A stretch of DNA of 64,000 nucleotides from Cypionkella sinensis (GCF_042646385.1 NZ_JBHRTO010000001.1:1860001-1924000), one strand, 5' to 3'. Shown: positions 24,985 to 34,390, numbered from the stretch's first letter. Program-made: numbers and translations. The notes: a model not told the origin generated them from the sequence alone.

Positions 24985-26022
24985 ATGTCCATCCTCTCCA
25001 GCATTTTCTCGTCTGACATGGCGATCGACCTCGGCACCGCCAACACGCTGGTTTATGTGCGCGGCAAGGGCATCGTGTTGAACGAGCCTTCGGTGGTGGC
25101 CTATCACACCAAGGACGGCAAAAAGCAGGTGTTGGCGGTGGGCGAGGATGCCAAGCTGATGCTGGGCCGCACGCCGGGCAGCATCGAGGCGATCCGCCCG
25201 ATGCGCGACGGGGTGATTGCCGACTTTGAGGCGGCGGAAGAAATGATCAAGCATTTCATCCGCAAGGTGCACAAACGTACGACCTTCTCGAAGCCGAAGA
25301 TCATCGTCTGCGTGCCGCATGGCGCGACCCCGGTGGAAAAGCGCGCGATCCGGCAGTCTGTGCTTTCTGCAGGTGCGCGTCGGGCTGGCCTGATTGCCGA
25401 GCCGATTGCGGCGGCGATTGGGGCGGGCATGCCGATCACCGATCCGACGGGCAACATGGTTGTCGATATCGGCGGCGGCACCACGGAAGTGGCGGTGCTG
25501 TCGCTGGGTGACATCGTTTACGCGCGGTCGGTCCGCGTCGGCGGCGACCGGATGGATGAGGCGATCATCAGCTATCTGCGCCGTCATCAGAACCTGCTGA
25601 TCGGTGAATCCACCGCCGAACGCATCAAGACCAGCATCGGCACGGCGCGGATGCCCGATGATGGCCGGGGTGCCAGCATGACCATTCGCGGCCGTGATTT
25701 GCTGAATGGTGTGCCGAAGGAAACCGAGATCAATCAGGCGCAGGTCGCCGAAGCTTTGTCCGAACCTGTGCAGCAGATTTGCGATGCGGTGATGCAGGCG
25801 CTGGAAACCACCCCGCCGGATTTGGCGGCGGATATTGTTGACCGGGGCGTGATGCTGACCGGCGGCGGCGCGTTGCTGGGTGATCTGGACCTGAGCTTGC
25901 GCGAGCAGACCGGGCTGTCGATCTCGGTCGCGAACGAGCCGCTGAATTGTGTGGCCTTGGGCACCGGCAAAGCGCTGGAATATGAGAAACAACTGCGCCA
26001 CGTTATCGACTACGATAGCTGA
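24985..26022 (+). CDS. mreB: Rod-shape protein MreB
   Basis: Actin-like ATPase that organises the elongation machinery at the inner membrane. The 345-residue product shows MAIDLGTANTLVY (phosphate 1), VVDIGGGTTEVAVLS (phosphate 2) and LTGGGALLGDLD (adenosine), with an amphipathic/hydrophobic N-terminus SILSSIFSSD. It is first in mreB-mreC-mreD-mrdA-rodA. The gap to mreC is 55 bp, and the later genes overlap or nearly abut. Confidence 0.97.
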   Translation: MSILSSIFSSDMAIDLGTANTLVYVRGKGIVLNEPSVVAYHTKDGKKQVLAVGEDAKLMLGRTPGSIEAIRPMRDGVIADFEAAEEMIKHFIRKVHKRTTFSKPKIIVCVPHGATPVEKRAIRQSVLSAGARRAGLIAEPIAAAIGAGMPITDPTGNMVVDIGGGTTEVAVLSLGDIVYARSVRVGGDRMDEAIISYLRRHQNLLIGESTAERIKTSIGTARMPDDGRGASMTIRGRDLLNGVPKETEINQAQVAEALSEPVQQICDAVMQALETTPPDLAADIVDRGVMLTGGGALLGDLDLSLREQTGLSISVANEPLNCVALGTGKALEYEKQLRHVIDYDS

Positions 26023-26077
26023 GTTGGCGCGCATCGAGATCGCGGTCCTTTTGTCTTTCAAGTGAAACGGGCCAGTC

Positions 26078-27007
26078 ATGGCAAGAAACCGCATAGATCC
26101 CGAAGAATTCCACCGCCCGCTGCGCAGGGTTCTGGTGGGTCTTCTGATTTTGCTGATGGTGGGCCTGTTCTTTCTGTGGCGGATTGACAGCCCTCGGGTT
26201 GAACGCTTTCGCACCGCCTTGGTCGACCGTTTTGTTCCCAGTTTTCAATGGGCTGCGGCGCCGGTGACGTGGACGGCGGGGGTGCTGGACAACTTTCAAT
26301 CCTATTCGCGGCTCTATGAGCAGAACCAGCAACTGCGCGAGGAATTGCGCCAGATGAAGGCGTGGAAAGAAGCCGCCTTGCAGCTGGAGCAGAAAAACGC
26401 CCGGCTGCTGGACCTGAACCACGTGCGGCTGGACCCGATGCTGACGCATGTCACCGGGGTGGTGCTCGCCGACAGTGGCAGCCCGTTCCGGCAATCGGTT
26501 CTGCTGAACGTGGGCGCGCGCGACGGCATCAAGGATGGCTGGGCGACGATGGATGGCATTGGTCTGGTGGGGCGCATCTCGGGCGTGGGCCAACAGATCA
26601 GCCGGGTGATCTTGCTGACCGACAGCAACAGCCGGGTGCCGGTGACGGTGCAGCCTTCGGGGCAAAAGGCGCTGCTTTCGGGCGATAATTCTGACCTGCC
26701 ACCCCTCGATTTTCTGGAAGACCCCGATGAGGTGCGCCCCGGCGACCGTGTGGTGACATCGGGCGACGGCGGCATGTTTCCGGCGGGCCTGCTGGTGGGT
26801 TCGGTGGTTCTGGGCACCGACAAGCGCCTGCGTGTGACGTTATCGGCCGATTATCAACGGCTGGAGTTTTTGCGGGTGCTGCGCAGCCACGAATTGACCC
26901 CGATCACCGATCCGGGGGCTTTGGTGACATCGCCGCCGATCCAGGGCCCGCCGAAACCGCCGACCTCGCCCGAACCTGCGGCGGAAGCGGGGGACAGCAA
27001 TGGTTGA
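26078..27007 (+). CDS. mreC: Rod-shape protein MreC
   Basis: Periplasmic scaffold of the elongasome, anchored by one N-terminal membrane segment (VLVGLLILLMVGLFFLW, about residues 19-35). The 309-residue product has a coiled-coil region with NQQLREELRQMKAW near residues 85-100 and a beta-rich domain with GRISGVGQQISRVILLTDSNS-type sequence. The C-terminal 30 residues are Pro-rich. It ends 8 bases inside mreD. It should bind PBP2, encoded two genes on. Confidence 0.94.
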   Translation: MARNRIDPEEFHRPLRRVLVGLLILLMVGLFFLWRIDSPRVERFRTALVDRFVPSFQWAAAPVTWTAGVLDNFQSYSRLYEQNQQLREELRQMKAWKEAALQLEQKNARLLDLNHVRLDPMLTHVTGVVLADSGSPFRQSVLLNVGARDGIKDGWATMDGIGLVGRISGVGQQISRVILLTDSNSRVPVTVQPSGQKALLSGDNSDLPPLDFLEDPDEVRPGDRVVTSGDGGMFPAGLLVGSVVLGTDKRLRVTLSADYQRLEFLRVLRSHELTPITDPGALVTSPPIQGPPKPPTSPEPAAEAGDSNG

Positions 27008-27590
27008 CGGCGCGACGCGAGAGGTCTGGCTGCACCGCGCGCTGTTTGTCGGCATCGCGCTGTTGCTGCTGTTCTGGCGATTACTGCCCCTGCCGATGGC
27101 GATGATGTCGGATTGCGCCGAAACGGCGGGATGGTGTCGCTTTACCGTCTGGCTGAACCGCACGCCGGGGCCTGATTTGCTGCTCTGCGTGATCTTTGCC
27201 TGGACGATGCGCCGACCGGATTATTTGCCTGCCCTGCTGATTGCGGCGGTGGTGCTGCTGGAGGATATGCTGCTGGATCGCCCGCCGGGGCTATGGACCG
27301 CGCTGGTGCTTCTGGCCTCGGAATTCGTGCGCGGTCGGGTTGCACTGACTCGTGAATTGAACTTCGGGGTCGAATGGCTATTGGTCTCGGGTCTGATGGT
27401 GGCCATGCTGGTGGTGTATCGGCTGACTTTTGCCATGGTGTTGCTGCCGCAGGCGGGCTTTGGCTTTGCGATGTTGCAAGTGCTGTGGTCGGTGATGTGC
27501 TATCCTGTGGTGGTGTTCCTGTCGCGCTATGTGCTGGACCTGCACAAGCCCGCCATGGGTGAAATTGATGCATATGGGAGACGGATGTGA
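27000..27590 (+). CDS. mreD: Rod-shape protein MreD
   Basis: A 196-residue inner-membrane protein with about five hydrophobic segments, including ALFVGIALLLLFWRLLPLP at residues 14-32 and LLIAAVVLLEDMLLDRPPG. Its position between mreC and mrdA identifies it more than sequence, as MreD is poorly conserved. It overlaps mreC by 8 bases and its stop overlaps the GTG start of mrdA. Confidence 0.88.
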   Translation: MVDGATREVWLHRALFVGIALLLLFWRLLPLPMAMMSDCAETAGWCRFTVWLNRTPGPDLLLCVIFAWTMRRPDYLPALLIAAVVLLEDMLLDRPPGLWTALVLLASEFVRGRVALTRELNFGVEWLLVSGLMVAMLVVYRLTFAMVLLPQAGFGFAMLQVLWSVMCYPVVVFLSRYVLDLHKPAMGEIDAYGRRM

Positions 27591-29566
27591 GACGCGCACC
27601 CCGCGATACCGAAGCCACCGCGCGGTCTGTGACACGCCGGGCCTTGCTGATGGGCGGCGGCATGGCGGCGATGGTCGCGGCTTTGGGCGCGCGGATGCGG
27701 TTTCTGGGGGTCGAGCAGGCCGATCAGTTTCGCCTGCTGGCCGAAGAAAATCGCATCAATATCCGGCTGATCCCGCCTGCGCGCGGGCTTATTCAGGATC
27801 GCAACGGCAAGCTGATTGCGGGCAATGAGCAGAACTACCGCGTCGTGATCACCCGCGAAAACGCCGGCAAGACCGATGCGGAGGTCGAAGATGTGCTGAA
27901 CCGTCTCAGCAACATCATCCCGATGACGGCGCAGGATCTGGCCGACGCGATGAAAGAGCTGAATCCGCGCGTCAACTCCGCCTTCGTGCCGATCACCGTG
28001 GCCGAACGGCTGAGTTGGACCGATTTCAGCAAGATCGCCATCAACGCCCCCGCCCTGCCCGGTGTCTCGCCCGAGGTTGGCCTGAGCCGCGTCTATCCGC
28101 GCGACGTAGATTTCGCACATGTGGTAGGCTATGTCGGGCCGGTTTCGGAAAAAGACCTGTCAGAGTTGAAGGAAAAAGAGGGCGCGGAGAATGTCGATCC
28201 GCTGCTGATGATCCCGCGCTTTCAGATCGGCAAGATCGGCGTTGAGAAGTGGATGGAAGACACGTTGCGCGGCTCGGCTGGCACCAAGCGCATCGAGGTT
28301 AATGCCGTTGGCCGTGTCATGCGCGAGTTGGACCGCGAGGAAGGCCTGAAGGGCAAAGACTTGCGGCTGACCATTGACGCCGATGTGCAGAATTTCGTGC
28401 AGGCCCGCTTGGGTGAAGAAAGCGCCGCCTGCGTGGTGATGGATGTCAACAACGGCGATATCATCGCGGCAGTATCCTCGCCCTCGTTTGATCCCAACCT
28501 GTTTGTGCGCGGGATTTCCAGCGCTGATTATGCCGCCCTGACAGAACATGATCACCGCCCGCTGGCCAACAAGGTGGTTCAAGGTGCCTATCCGCCGGGG
28601 TCGACCTTCAAGATGGTGACAGCGCTGGCGGCACTAGAGGCCGGGGTGATTGATGAGAACACCAATGTCCGCTGCCCCGGTTTCATTGAGGTTGGCGGCA
28701 TCCGGTTTAACTGCTGGAAGCGGGGCGGGCATGGTGCCGTCAATCTGAAACGCGCGCTGTCGGAAAGCTGCGACGTGTTTTTCTACGATGTCAGCCAGAA
28801 GGCTGGCATCGATATCATGGCCGAGATGGGCCACAAGCTGGGTCTGGGGCAGCGCCACGATCTGCCGATGTCGGCGATTTCGGCTGGCACCATGCCCAAC
28901 AAGGCGTGGAAGCAGGAAAAGTATCAGAAGGCCTGGGTGATCGGTGACACGATCAACGCCTCGATTGGTCAGGGCTATGTACTGGCGACGCCGCTGCAAC
29001 TGGCGGTGATGGCCTCGCGTATCGCGGCAGGCAGGCAAGTCGCGCCGCGCATCATCCATTCGGTGAACGATATCGAGGTGCCTGTCGCCGAAGCTGAGGG
29101 GCTGGGCGTTGATGGCTCGAAACTGCGCGCGGTGCAGATGGGCATGTTTGAGGTGATGAACGGCGCGCATGGCACCGGGCGGGGGTCGCGGATTGCCGAT
29201 GACACAATGCTTATGTGCGGCAAATCCGGCACGGCACAGGTGCGCAACTTTTCGGAAGCCGAAAAGCTGACCGGGGCGCGCAAGAACGAAAGCTTGCCTT
29301 GGCGGATGCGCGACCACGCGTTGTTCGTGGGCTTTGCGCCTGCCAATGCGCCGCGCTATGCCGTGTCGGTGGTGGTGGAACATGGTGGCGGCGGCTCGGC
29401 TGTTGCGGGGCCGATTGCGCGTGACGCTTTGCTGCGCGCCCTGACCGGGGGGATACCACCCATCAGCGCTTATCCCACCAACCAGCATGAATCGATCAAG
29501 AACATGCTGAATGACTTGCGCCTGCGCCTGCCCGATGGCAGCCAGCCAGAAGCCTCAAAGGTGTAG
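27587..29566 (+). CDS. mrdA: Penicillin-binding protein 2 (peptidoglycan D,D-transpeptidase MrdA)
   Basis: Class B PBP for cell elongation. The 659-residue product begins with GTG at 27587 (GTGA overlap with mreD), followed by an N-terminal membrane segment ALLMGGGMAAMVAALGA. The dimerisation domain contains LIPPARGLIQDRNG near residue 61. The catalytic SxxK is Ser339-Thr-Phe-Lys342, SxD is in SESCD, and the KSGT motif is at residues 546-549. It acts with the SEDS glycosyltransferase RodA encoded next. Confidence 0.96.
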   Translation: MRRAPRDTEATARSVTRRALLMGGGMAAMVAALGARMRFLGVEQADQFRLLAEENRINIRLIPPARGLIQDRNGKLIAGNEQNYRVVITRENAGKTDAEVEDVLNRLSNIIPMTAQDLADAMKELNPRVNSAFVPITVAERLSWTDFSKIAINAPALPGVSPEVGLSRVYPRDVDFAHVVGYVGPVSEKDLSELKEKEGAENVDPLLMIPRFQIGKIGVEKWMEDTLRGSAGTKRIEVNAVGRVMRELDREEGLKGKDLRLTIDADVQNFVQARLGEESAACVVMDVNNGDIIAAVSSPSFDPNLFVRGISSADYAALTEHDHRPLANKVVQGAYPPGSTFKMVTALAALEAGVIDENTNVRCPGFIEVGGIRFNCWKRGGHGAVNLKRALSESCDVFFYDVSQKAGIDIMAEMGHKLGLGQRHDLPMSAISAGTMPNKAWKQEKYQKAWVIGDTINASIGQGYVLATPLQLAVMASRIAAGRQVAPRIIHSVNDIEVPVAEAEGLGVDGSKLRAVQMGMFEVMNGAHGTGRGSRIADDTMLMCGKSGTAQVRNFSEAEKLTGARKNESLPWRMRDHALFVGFAPANAPRYAVSVVVEHGGGGSAVAGPIARDALLRALTGGIPPISAYPTNQHESIKNMLNDLRLRLPDGSQPEASKV

Positions 29567-29570
29567 CGCG

Positions 29571-30710
29571 ATGAGTTTTCTGGAATATCGGCTGAAACTG
29601 GCCCCCGCTGGCATTGCCAAGGTGTTCTATATCCAGTGGGCGCTGATCCTTGTGCTGATCGCGATTGCGGCGATTGGCTGGCTGATGCTGTATTCCATCG
29701 CGGGCGGCGATATGGACACTTGGGCTTTGCCACAGATCAAGCGGTTTGGCATGGGTCTGGGGCTGTTGTTCTTTGTGGCCTTCATCCCGATCTGGTTCTG
29801 GCGCAGCATGTCGGGGGTGTCTTACCTTGTGGCGATGGTCTTGTTGCTGGTGGTGCATTTTTTCGGCACCGTCGGCATGGGCGCGCAGCGCTGGATTGAT
29901 CTGGGCTTCATGCGTTTGCAACCTTCCGAATTGATGAAGGTGACGCTGGTGATGATCCTAGCCGCCTATTACGACTGGCTGGATGACAAGAAAGTCTCGC
30001 GCCCGCTTTGGGTGCTGATCCCGGTGGTGCTGATCTTGGTGCCGACCTATTTCGTGTTGAAGCAGCCCAACCTCGGCACCTCGATGATGCTGATCCTTGC
30101 CGGGGCCGGGGTGATGTTCGCCGCAGGCGTATCGCTGTGGTATTTCGGCGTCGTGGCGGCTTTGGGCGGTGGCGGCATTGCGGCGATCATCATGTCGGAA
30201 GGCACGCCGTGGCAGGTGCTGCACGATTACCAATACAAGCGCATCCATACGTTTCTGGACCCGGCGGCAGACCCGCTTGGCACCGGATATAACATCATTC
30301 AGGCGAAGATTGCGTTGGGGTCAGGCGGTTGGGCGGGCAAAGGCTTCATGCAGGGCACGCAAAGCCGGTTGAACTTTCTGCCAGAAAAGCACACCGACTT
30401 TATCTTCACCACCCTTGGTGAGGAGTTTGGCTTTGTCGGTGCCATTTCTCTGCTGGCGCTTTACACGCTGGTGCTGGTGTTCTGCATCACCGCCGCGATC
30501 CAGAACAAGGACCGTTTCAGCCAGCTTTTGATCATTGGCGTGGCGATGAACTTTTTCCTCTATCTTGCCGTAAACCTGTCGATGGTGATGGGCATGGCTC
30601 CGGTTGTGGGGGTACCGCTGCCCTTGCTATCCTATGGTGGCTCGGCCACTTTGGTGATCTTGCTGGCCTTCGGGCTGGTGCAAAGCGCGATTGTGCACAG
30701 GCCAAGGTGA
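29571..30710 (+). CDS. rodA: Peptidoglycan glycosyltransferase RodA (SEDS)
   Basis: A 379-residue polytopic membrane protein of the SEDS family, polymerising lipid II with PBP2. Landmarks are GAQRWIDLGFMRLQPSELMKV near residue 103 and the C-terminal MGMAPVVGVPLPLLSYGGSA. I place the start at ATG 29571, 4 bp after the mrdA stop, because upstream residues are the mrdA tail in another frame. Last of the five rod-shape genes. Confidence 0.95.
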   Translation: MSFLEYRLKLAPAGIAKVFYIQWALILVLIAIAAIGWLMLYSIAGGDMDTWALPQIKRFGMGLGLLFFVAFIPIWFWRSMSGVSYLVAMVLLLVVHFFGTVGMGAQRWIDLGFMRLQPSELMKVTLVMILAAYYDWLDDKKVSRPLWVLIPVVLILVPTYFVLKQPNLGTSMMLILAGAGVMFAAGVSLWYFGVVAALGGGGIAAIIMSEGTPWQVLHDYQYKRIHTFLDPAADPLGTGYNIIQAKIALGSGGWAGKGFMQGTQSRLNFLPEKHTDFIFTTLGEEFGFVGAISLLALYTLVLVFCITAAIQNKDRFSQLLIIGVAMNFFLYLAVNLSMVMGMAPVVGVPLPLLSYGGSATLVILLAFGLVQSAIVHRPR

Positions 30711-30714
30711 GCTG

Positions 30715-31335
30715 ATGAAACGCCATATCCGCTTTGTGTTTGCCTGCCTGATCGGTGCGGTTGTGGCAGTGTTGGTGCAATTGACGCCATTGCCGTTCGA
30801 GTTGCGCGTGCTGGCCGCCGCCAATGCGTTTTTCGTCAGCTACCTTGCCCTGATGCTGCAATTTGCAGCGACGACATCTTCGGATGAATTGCGCACCCAT
30901 GCCGAGCAGAATGACGCAGGCGCTGCGGCTATTCTGGTGCTGGCATTGGCAGCGGCGGGGATCAGCCTGACCTCAATCATCATGGTGCTGGGCGCGCCCA
31001 GTGACAGCACGCATGTGCGCCTGATAGCCCTTGCCTCGGTGCCGTTGGGTTGGGCTGCAGTTCATGTGCTGGCCGGGTTTCACTATGCCTATCTGTTCTA
31101 CCAGCCGCACAAAGCGAAGACGCCCGCAGGTCTGGAATTTCCCGGCACCAAAACCCCCGACCCGTGGGATTTTCTGTATTTCGCTTTTGTCATCGGCATG
31201 ACGGCGCAGGTCAGCGATGTCACCACCTCGTCGGCGCAGATGCGCAAAGTGGTGCTTTTGCACTCGATCGGAAGCTTCTTTTACAACACCATCATTCTGG
31301 CGCTGGCGGTGAATGCCGCTGTGACCAGCGCCTGA
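30715..31335 (+). CDS. DUF1345 membrane protein
   Basis: A 206-residue inner-membrane protein with about five hydrophobic segments and the family stretch DFLYFAFVIGMTAQVSDV near residue 150 followed by SSAQMRKVVLLHSIGSFFYNT. DUF1345 proteins have no established function that I can name. It starts 5 bp after rodA behind AAGGTGAG, so it is probably read from the same transcript, but a link to cell shape is not shown. Confidence 0.85.
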   Translation: MKRHIRFVFACLIGAVVAVLVQLTPLPFELRVLAAANAFFVSYLALMLQFAATTSSDELRTHAEQNDAGAAAILVLALAAAGISLTSIIMVLGAPSDSTHVRLIALASVPLGWAAVHVLAGFHYAYLFYQPHKAKTPAGLEFPGTKTPDPWDFLYFAFVIGMTAQVSDVTTSSAQMRKVVLLHSIGSFFYNTIILALAVNAAVTSA

Positions 31336-31356
31336 TGATCTGACAGGACCAAGCCC

Positions 31357-32289
31357 ATGACCCTGACCGTGTTTTTCTCTGCCCCCGCCGTGTGGGAGGA
31401 ATATCGTGACCTGCTGCCGGGTCTGCTGGCAGAGGCCGGGATCGACGCCCGCGTGGTGACAGAGGCATCCGATCCGGCGGTGGTGGATTACATCATCTAC
31501 GCGCCCTCCGCCCCGTTGCAGGATTTCACGCCGTTTACCCGCTGCAAGGCGGTGCTCAGCCTCTGGGCCGGGGTGGAGCGCATCGTTGGCAACCAGACCC
31601 TGACGCAGCCGTTGTGCCGGATGGTCGACAATGGCCTGACCGAGGGCATGGTGGAATGGGTCGTGGGCCATGCCCTGCGTCATCACCTTGGCATGGATCG
31701 CCACATCGTCAATCCGGGCCATGTGTGGGACGCGACCTGCCCGCCCTTGGCACGCGAGCGTAAAGTGGCGATGCTGGGGATGGGCGCTTTGGGCACCGCC
31801 TGCGCGCGGGCTTTGGCTGCACTGAATTTCAACGTGGTGGGCTGGAGCCGGACCGAGAAAACCACGCCCGGCATCCAAGCTTTCCATGGCGAGGCTGGGC
31901 TTGAGGCCGCCCTACGCGGCGCAGATATCGTGGTGACGCTGCTGCCGAAAACCCCCGAGACCGAGAATATCCTGAACGCCGCGCGGCTCTCGTGGTTGAA
32001 GCCCGGCGCGTTCATCCTGAATCCCGGACGAGGGCCGCTGATCGACGACGCGGCTTTGCTGGCAGCGCTGGACAGTGGCCAGATCGGCCACGCCACGCTG
32101 GATGTGTTCCGCATCGAGCCCTTGCCGCAGGATCATCCGTTCTGGAGCCATCCGCGCGTCACCGTGACGCCGCATATCGCCGCCGATACCCGCGCCACCG
32201 GGGCAGCGAAGGTGTTGGTCGAAAACATCCGCCGCAGCGAAGCGGGCGAGCCGTTGCTGCATCTGGTAGACCGCGCGCGCGGCTACTGA
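31357..32289 (+). CDS. ghrA: Glyoxylate/hydroxypyruvate reductase A-like
   Basis: A 310-residue D-2-hydroxyacid dehydrogenase of the GhrA type, reducing glyoxylate or hydroxypyruvate with NADPH. It has the nucleotide motif GMGALGTACARALAALNF near residue 143, the NPGRGPLIDD segment with catalytic Arg, and the terminal TPHIAADT with catalytic His. A second family member of the GyaR type lies at 42009, and the purine pathway at 56580-59919 produces glyoxylate, so glyoxylate disposal is well represented. It starts 21 bp after the DUF1345 gene. Confidence 0.9.
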   Translation: MTLTVFFSAPAVWEEYRDLLPGLLAEAGIDARVVTEASDPAVVDYIIYAPSAPLQDFTPFTRCKAVLSLWAGVERIVGNQTLTQPLCRMVDNGLTEGMVEWVVGHALRHHLGMDRHIVNPGHVWDATCPPLARERKVAMLGMGALGTACARALAALNFNVVGWSRTEKTTPGIQAFHGEAGLEAALRGADIVVTLLPKTPETENILNAARLSWLKPGAFILNPGRGPLIDDAALLAALDSGQIGHATLDVFRIEPLPQDHPFWSHPRVTVTPHIAADTRATGAAKVLVENIRRSEAGEPLLHLVDRARGY

Positions 32290-32290
32290 C

Positions 32291-32335
32291 CCGGAATTTG
32301 CACAAGTTCCGGCCCGATTTCTGCGCAGAAATCGG
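32291..32335. repeat. Two adjacent short palindromes
   Basis: CCGGAA/TTCCGG arms at 32291-32296 and 32307-32312, then a perfect 22-bp palindrome of half-site CCGATTTCTGC at 32314-32335, directly after the ghrA stop and 100 bp before the EamA gene. There is no T run, so termination is doubtful. Confidence 0.6.
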
Positions 32336-32433
32336 CGGCGCTGCTGGTTTCGGTGCGATCAGCGCGGCAAAGGTCGCGTTTAGGCCAGACCTGCGCCCGC
32401 ACCTCGCCGAGCCTGCCGCAAACGGGGGGCCAC

Positions 32434-33345
32434 ATGAGTTATTTGCGCGGCGCAATTCTGATCATCCTTGCCGGGGTGTTGTGGTCCACCCAAGGGCTGA
32501 TCATCCGGCTGATCCCCGATACGGGGTCTTGGGCGATCCTGTTCTGGCGCTCGGCGGGGATGCTGCCGGTGCTGGCAGCGTGGATCGCCATGGCCGCTGG
32601 GCGTGATGTTATCACCGAGATGCGGGCGGTTGGCTGGGCGGGCGTCTTGGGCGGCCTTGGGCTGGTGATGGCGTTTTCGGGCGCGATCTATGCCTTTCAG
32701 GCCACCTCGGTCGCCAATGCGGTGCTGCTGTTCGCGGCCTCGCCGTTTTTTGCCGCCATTCTTGGTCGGCTGTTGCTGGGCGAATGGGTCAGCCCGCTGA
32801 CGTGGTTTGCCATTGTGCTGGCGGCGGTGGGGATTCTGGTGATGGTCGGCGGCGGCCTTGCGGGCGGGGCGATGGATGGCAATATCGCGGCGCTTGTCTC
32901 GGCCTTGGGCTTTGCGATTTTCACCGTGACTTTGCGCTGGGGCAAGTTGGCTAATATGCTGCCCGCCGTGGCCTTGGGTGGGGTATTCTCGATGATTGCC
33001 GGAGCGATTGCCTTGGCAATTCTGGGCAAATCCGTGCTGATCCCGCTGCCCGAGATTGCGATTTCGGCGCTGATGGGGGCAGTCACGCTGACCGGCGGCA
33101 TGTTGCTGTATACCGTCGGCAGCCGGGTGGTGCCCGCAGCGCAAGCCACGCTGTTGTCATTGGTCGAGGTCTTGCTGGCCCCGGTCTGGGTCTGGCTGTT
33201 GCTGGGCGAGACGGTGTCGCAAGGCACGCTGATCGGTGGCGCGGTGTTGCTGGCGGCGGTGCTGCTGAATGCTTATGGCGGACGGGCGACAAAGGCGCAG
33301 GGGGCTAGCCCCCTCGGCCTGCGGCCTCACCCCCAGGATATTTGA
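32434..33345 (+). CDS. EamA/DMT family transporter
   Basis: A 303-residue drug/metabolite-family transporter with ten predicted membrane segments in two EamA halves (about residues 5-140 and 150-285), including GVLWSTQGLIIRLIP at the start and AAQATLLSLVEVLLAPVWVWLLLGE late in the second half. Substrate unknown. ATG 32434 follows a G-rich ribosome site. The last 15 or so residues (QGASPLGLRPHPQD) and the stop codon are supplied by a dispersed intergenic repeat, so the native C-terminus probably ended slightly earlier. Confidence 0.87.
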   Translation: MSYLRGAILIILAGVLWSTQGLIIRLIPDTGSWAILFWRSAGMLPVLAAWIAMAAGRDVITEMRAVGWAGVLGGLGLVMAFSGAIYAFQATSVANAVLLFAASPFFAAILGRLLLGEWVSPLTWFAIVLAAVGILVMVGGGLAGGAMDGNIAALVSALGFAIFTVTLRWGKLANMLPAVALGGVFSMIAGAIALAILGKSVLIPLPEIAISALMGAVTLTGGMLLYTVGSRVVPAAQATLLSLVEVLLAPVWVWLLLGETVSQGTLIGGAVLLAAVLLNAYGGRATKAQGASPLGLRPHPQDI

Positions 33346-33365
33346 GCAGAGAGGATGACCAAAGC
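33300..33365 (+). repeat. Composite intergenic element, copy H (second subfamily)
   Basis: Hairpin GGGGGC-TA-GCCCCC-type (33300-33313), a spacer, then GGATATTTGAGCAGAGAGGA and TGACC. The box differs from copies A-C and F but matches the inverted copy E at 51153-51193 (GGATATTTAAGCAGAGAGGA). It overlaps the last codons and stop of the EamA gene. Confidence 0.75.
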
Positions 33366-33366
33366 C

Positions 33367-34236
33367 TTAGCGATGGCGGCGGAAGAACCTTGTGCGTGCG
33401 TAAAGTTCTTCCAGCCGTTTCATCCGGCCTTCGGTAACATCCCATGTCAGATCCTGCACCGCTGCCAGCAGGGTTTCCACCAACACCATCAGCGAGACGT
33501 TGCTGTCCCAAGCTGACGGCGCTTCGATATGGCAGGCCAGGGTGTGACGGGCGTGGGCCGAAGCTGGCGAGATCCAGCGATCGGTGATCAGGATGATTTC
33601 AGCGCCGCGTTCCTTGGCCATTTCGGCCACTTGCAGCACGGCGTTCTCGTAGCGGCGGATGTCGAACACCAGCAGCACATCGCCCGGCTGCATATCGAGA
33701 AGTGCGGGTTGCCAAGTGGAGGAGCTGTCTGACAGCAGCGTCACTTCTGGCCGCACGATGGTCATCAACGAGGTGAAGTAATCGGCTATCGAATGGGTGA
33801 TCCGCCCGCCCATCGCAAACACGTGCCGCGATGGATCGGCCAGCAAAGCGGCGGCGGCATCAAATTCGGCGTGGTCGATCTGGCCCAGAGTGGCTTGCAG
33901 ATTGCTCATCACCGCATCGGCAAAGCGGTTCAGGATATGGGTTTCCGGCACGCCACCGGCCCAACGATCATGCTTTGCAATGGGTGAGACCAGCATCGCC
34001 TCGACCTCGCCGCGCAAAGCCGCCTGAAAATCGGGATAGCCTTTATAGCCCAGCTTTTGCGCCAGCCGCACCACGGTCGGGGTGGAAACCTGCGCGGCTT
34101 TCGCCAGAATGGTGATCGAGCCAAGTGCCGCCACCGGGTAATGCGACAACACATGGCTGGCGAGTTGCCGCTCGGCCCGCGTCAGGTCGGGCAAGGCGTT
34201 GCGCAGTTGCTCGTCTAGGGGCAGTCTGGCGTCCAT
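33367..34236 (-). CDS. MurR/RpiR family transcriptional regulator
   Basis: A 289-residue regulator with an N-terminal RpiR helix-turn-helix (about residues 1-80; SITILAKAAQVSTPTVVRLAQKLGYKGYPDF) and a C-terminal SIS sugar-isomerase domain (about residues 125-255; VFAMGGRITHSIADYFTSL and GDVLLVFDIRRYENAVLQVAEMAKERG). It is divergent from the hydrolase-ligase-dehydrogenase cluster and is the likely regulator. SIS domains usually sense phosphorylated sugars, so the effector for an amine cluster is unclear. Confidence 0.88.
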   Translation of the reverse strand: MDARLPLDEQLRNALPDLTRAERQLASHVLSHYPVAALGSITILAKAAQVSTPTVVRLAQKLGYKGYPDFQAALRGEVEAMLVSPIAKHDRWAGGVPETHILNRFADAVMSNLQATLGQIDHAEFDAAAALLADPSRHVFAMGGRITHSIADYFTSLMTIVRPEVTLLSDSSSTWQPALLDMQPGDVLLVFDIRRYENAVLQVAEMAKERGAEIILITDRWISPASAHARHTLACHIEAPSAWDSNVSLMVLVETLLAAVQDLTWDVTEGRMKRLEELYARTRFFRRHR

Positions 34237-34275
34237 ATCGCTCTCCGCTTTGAGACAGACTAGCAGATCGCCGAA

Positions 34276-34337
34276 TTTGGAAAAGTCAGTTTGGAAAAGA
34301 TTGTATCAACGCCGCCCCATCAGAAACATTCTTGACA
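34276..34337 (+). promoter_or_regulatory. Candidate RpiR operator and promoter
   Basis: The direct repeat TTTGGAAAAG occurs at 34276-34285 and 34290-34299 (14-bp period), in the 154-bp gap between the divergent regulator and hydrolase genes. A TTGACA at 34332-34337 fits a -35 box for the rightward operon; the -10 is not obvious. Confidence 0.45.
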
Positions 34338-34390
34338 GAGCCACAGCAAAGAGTGAGCCTTCAGGCAGTTCTGGAGGATGACTCGCCACA

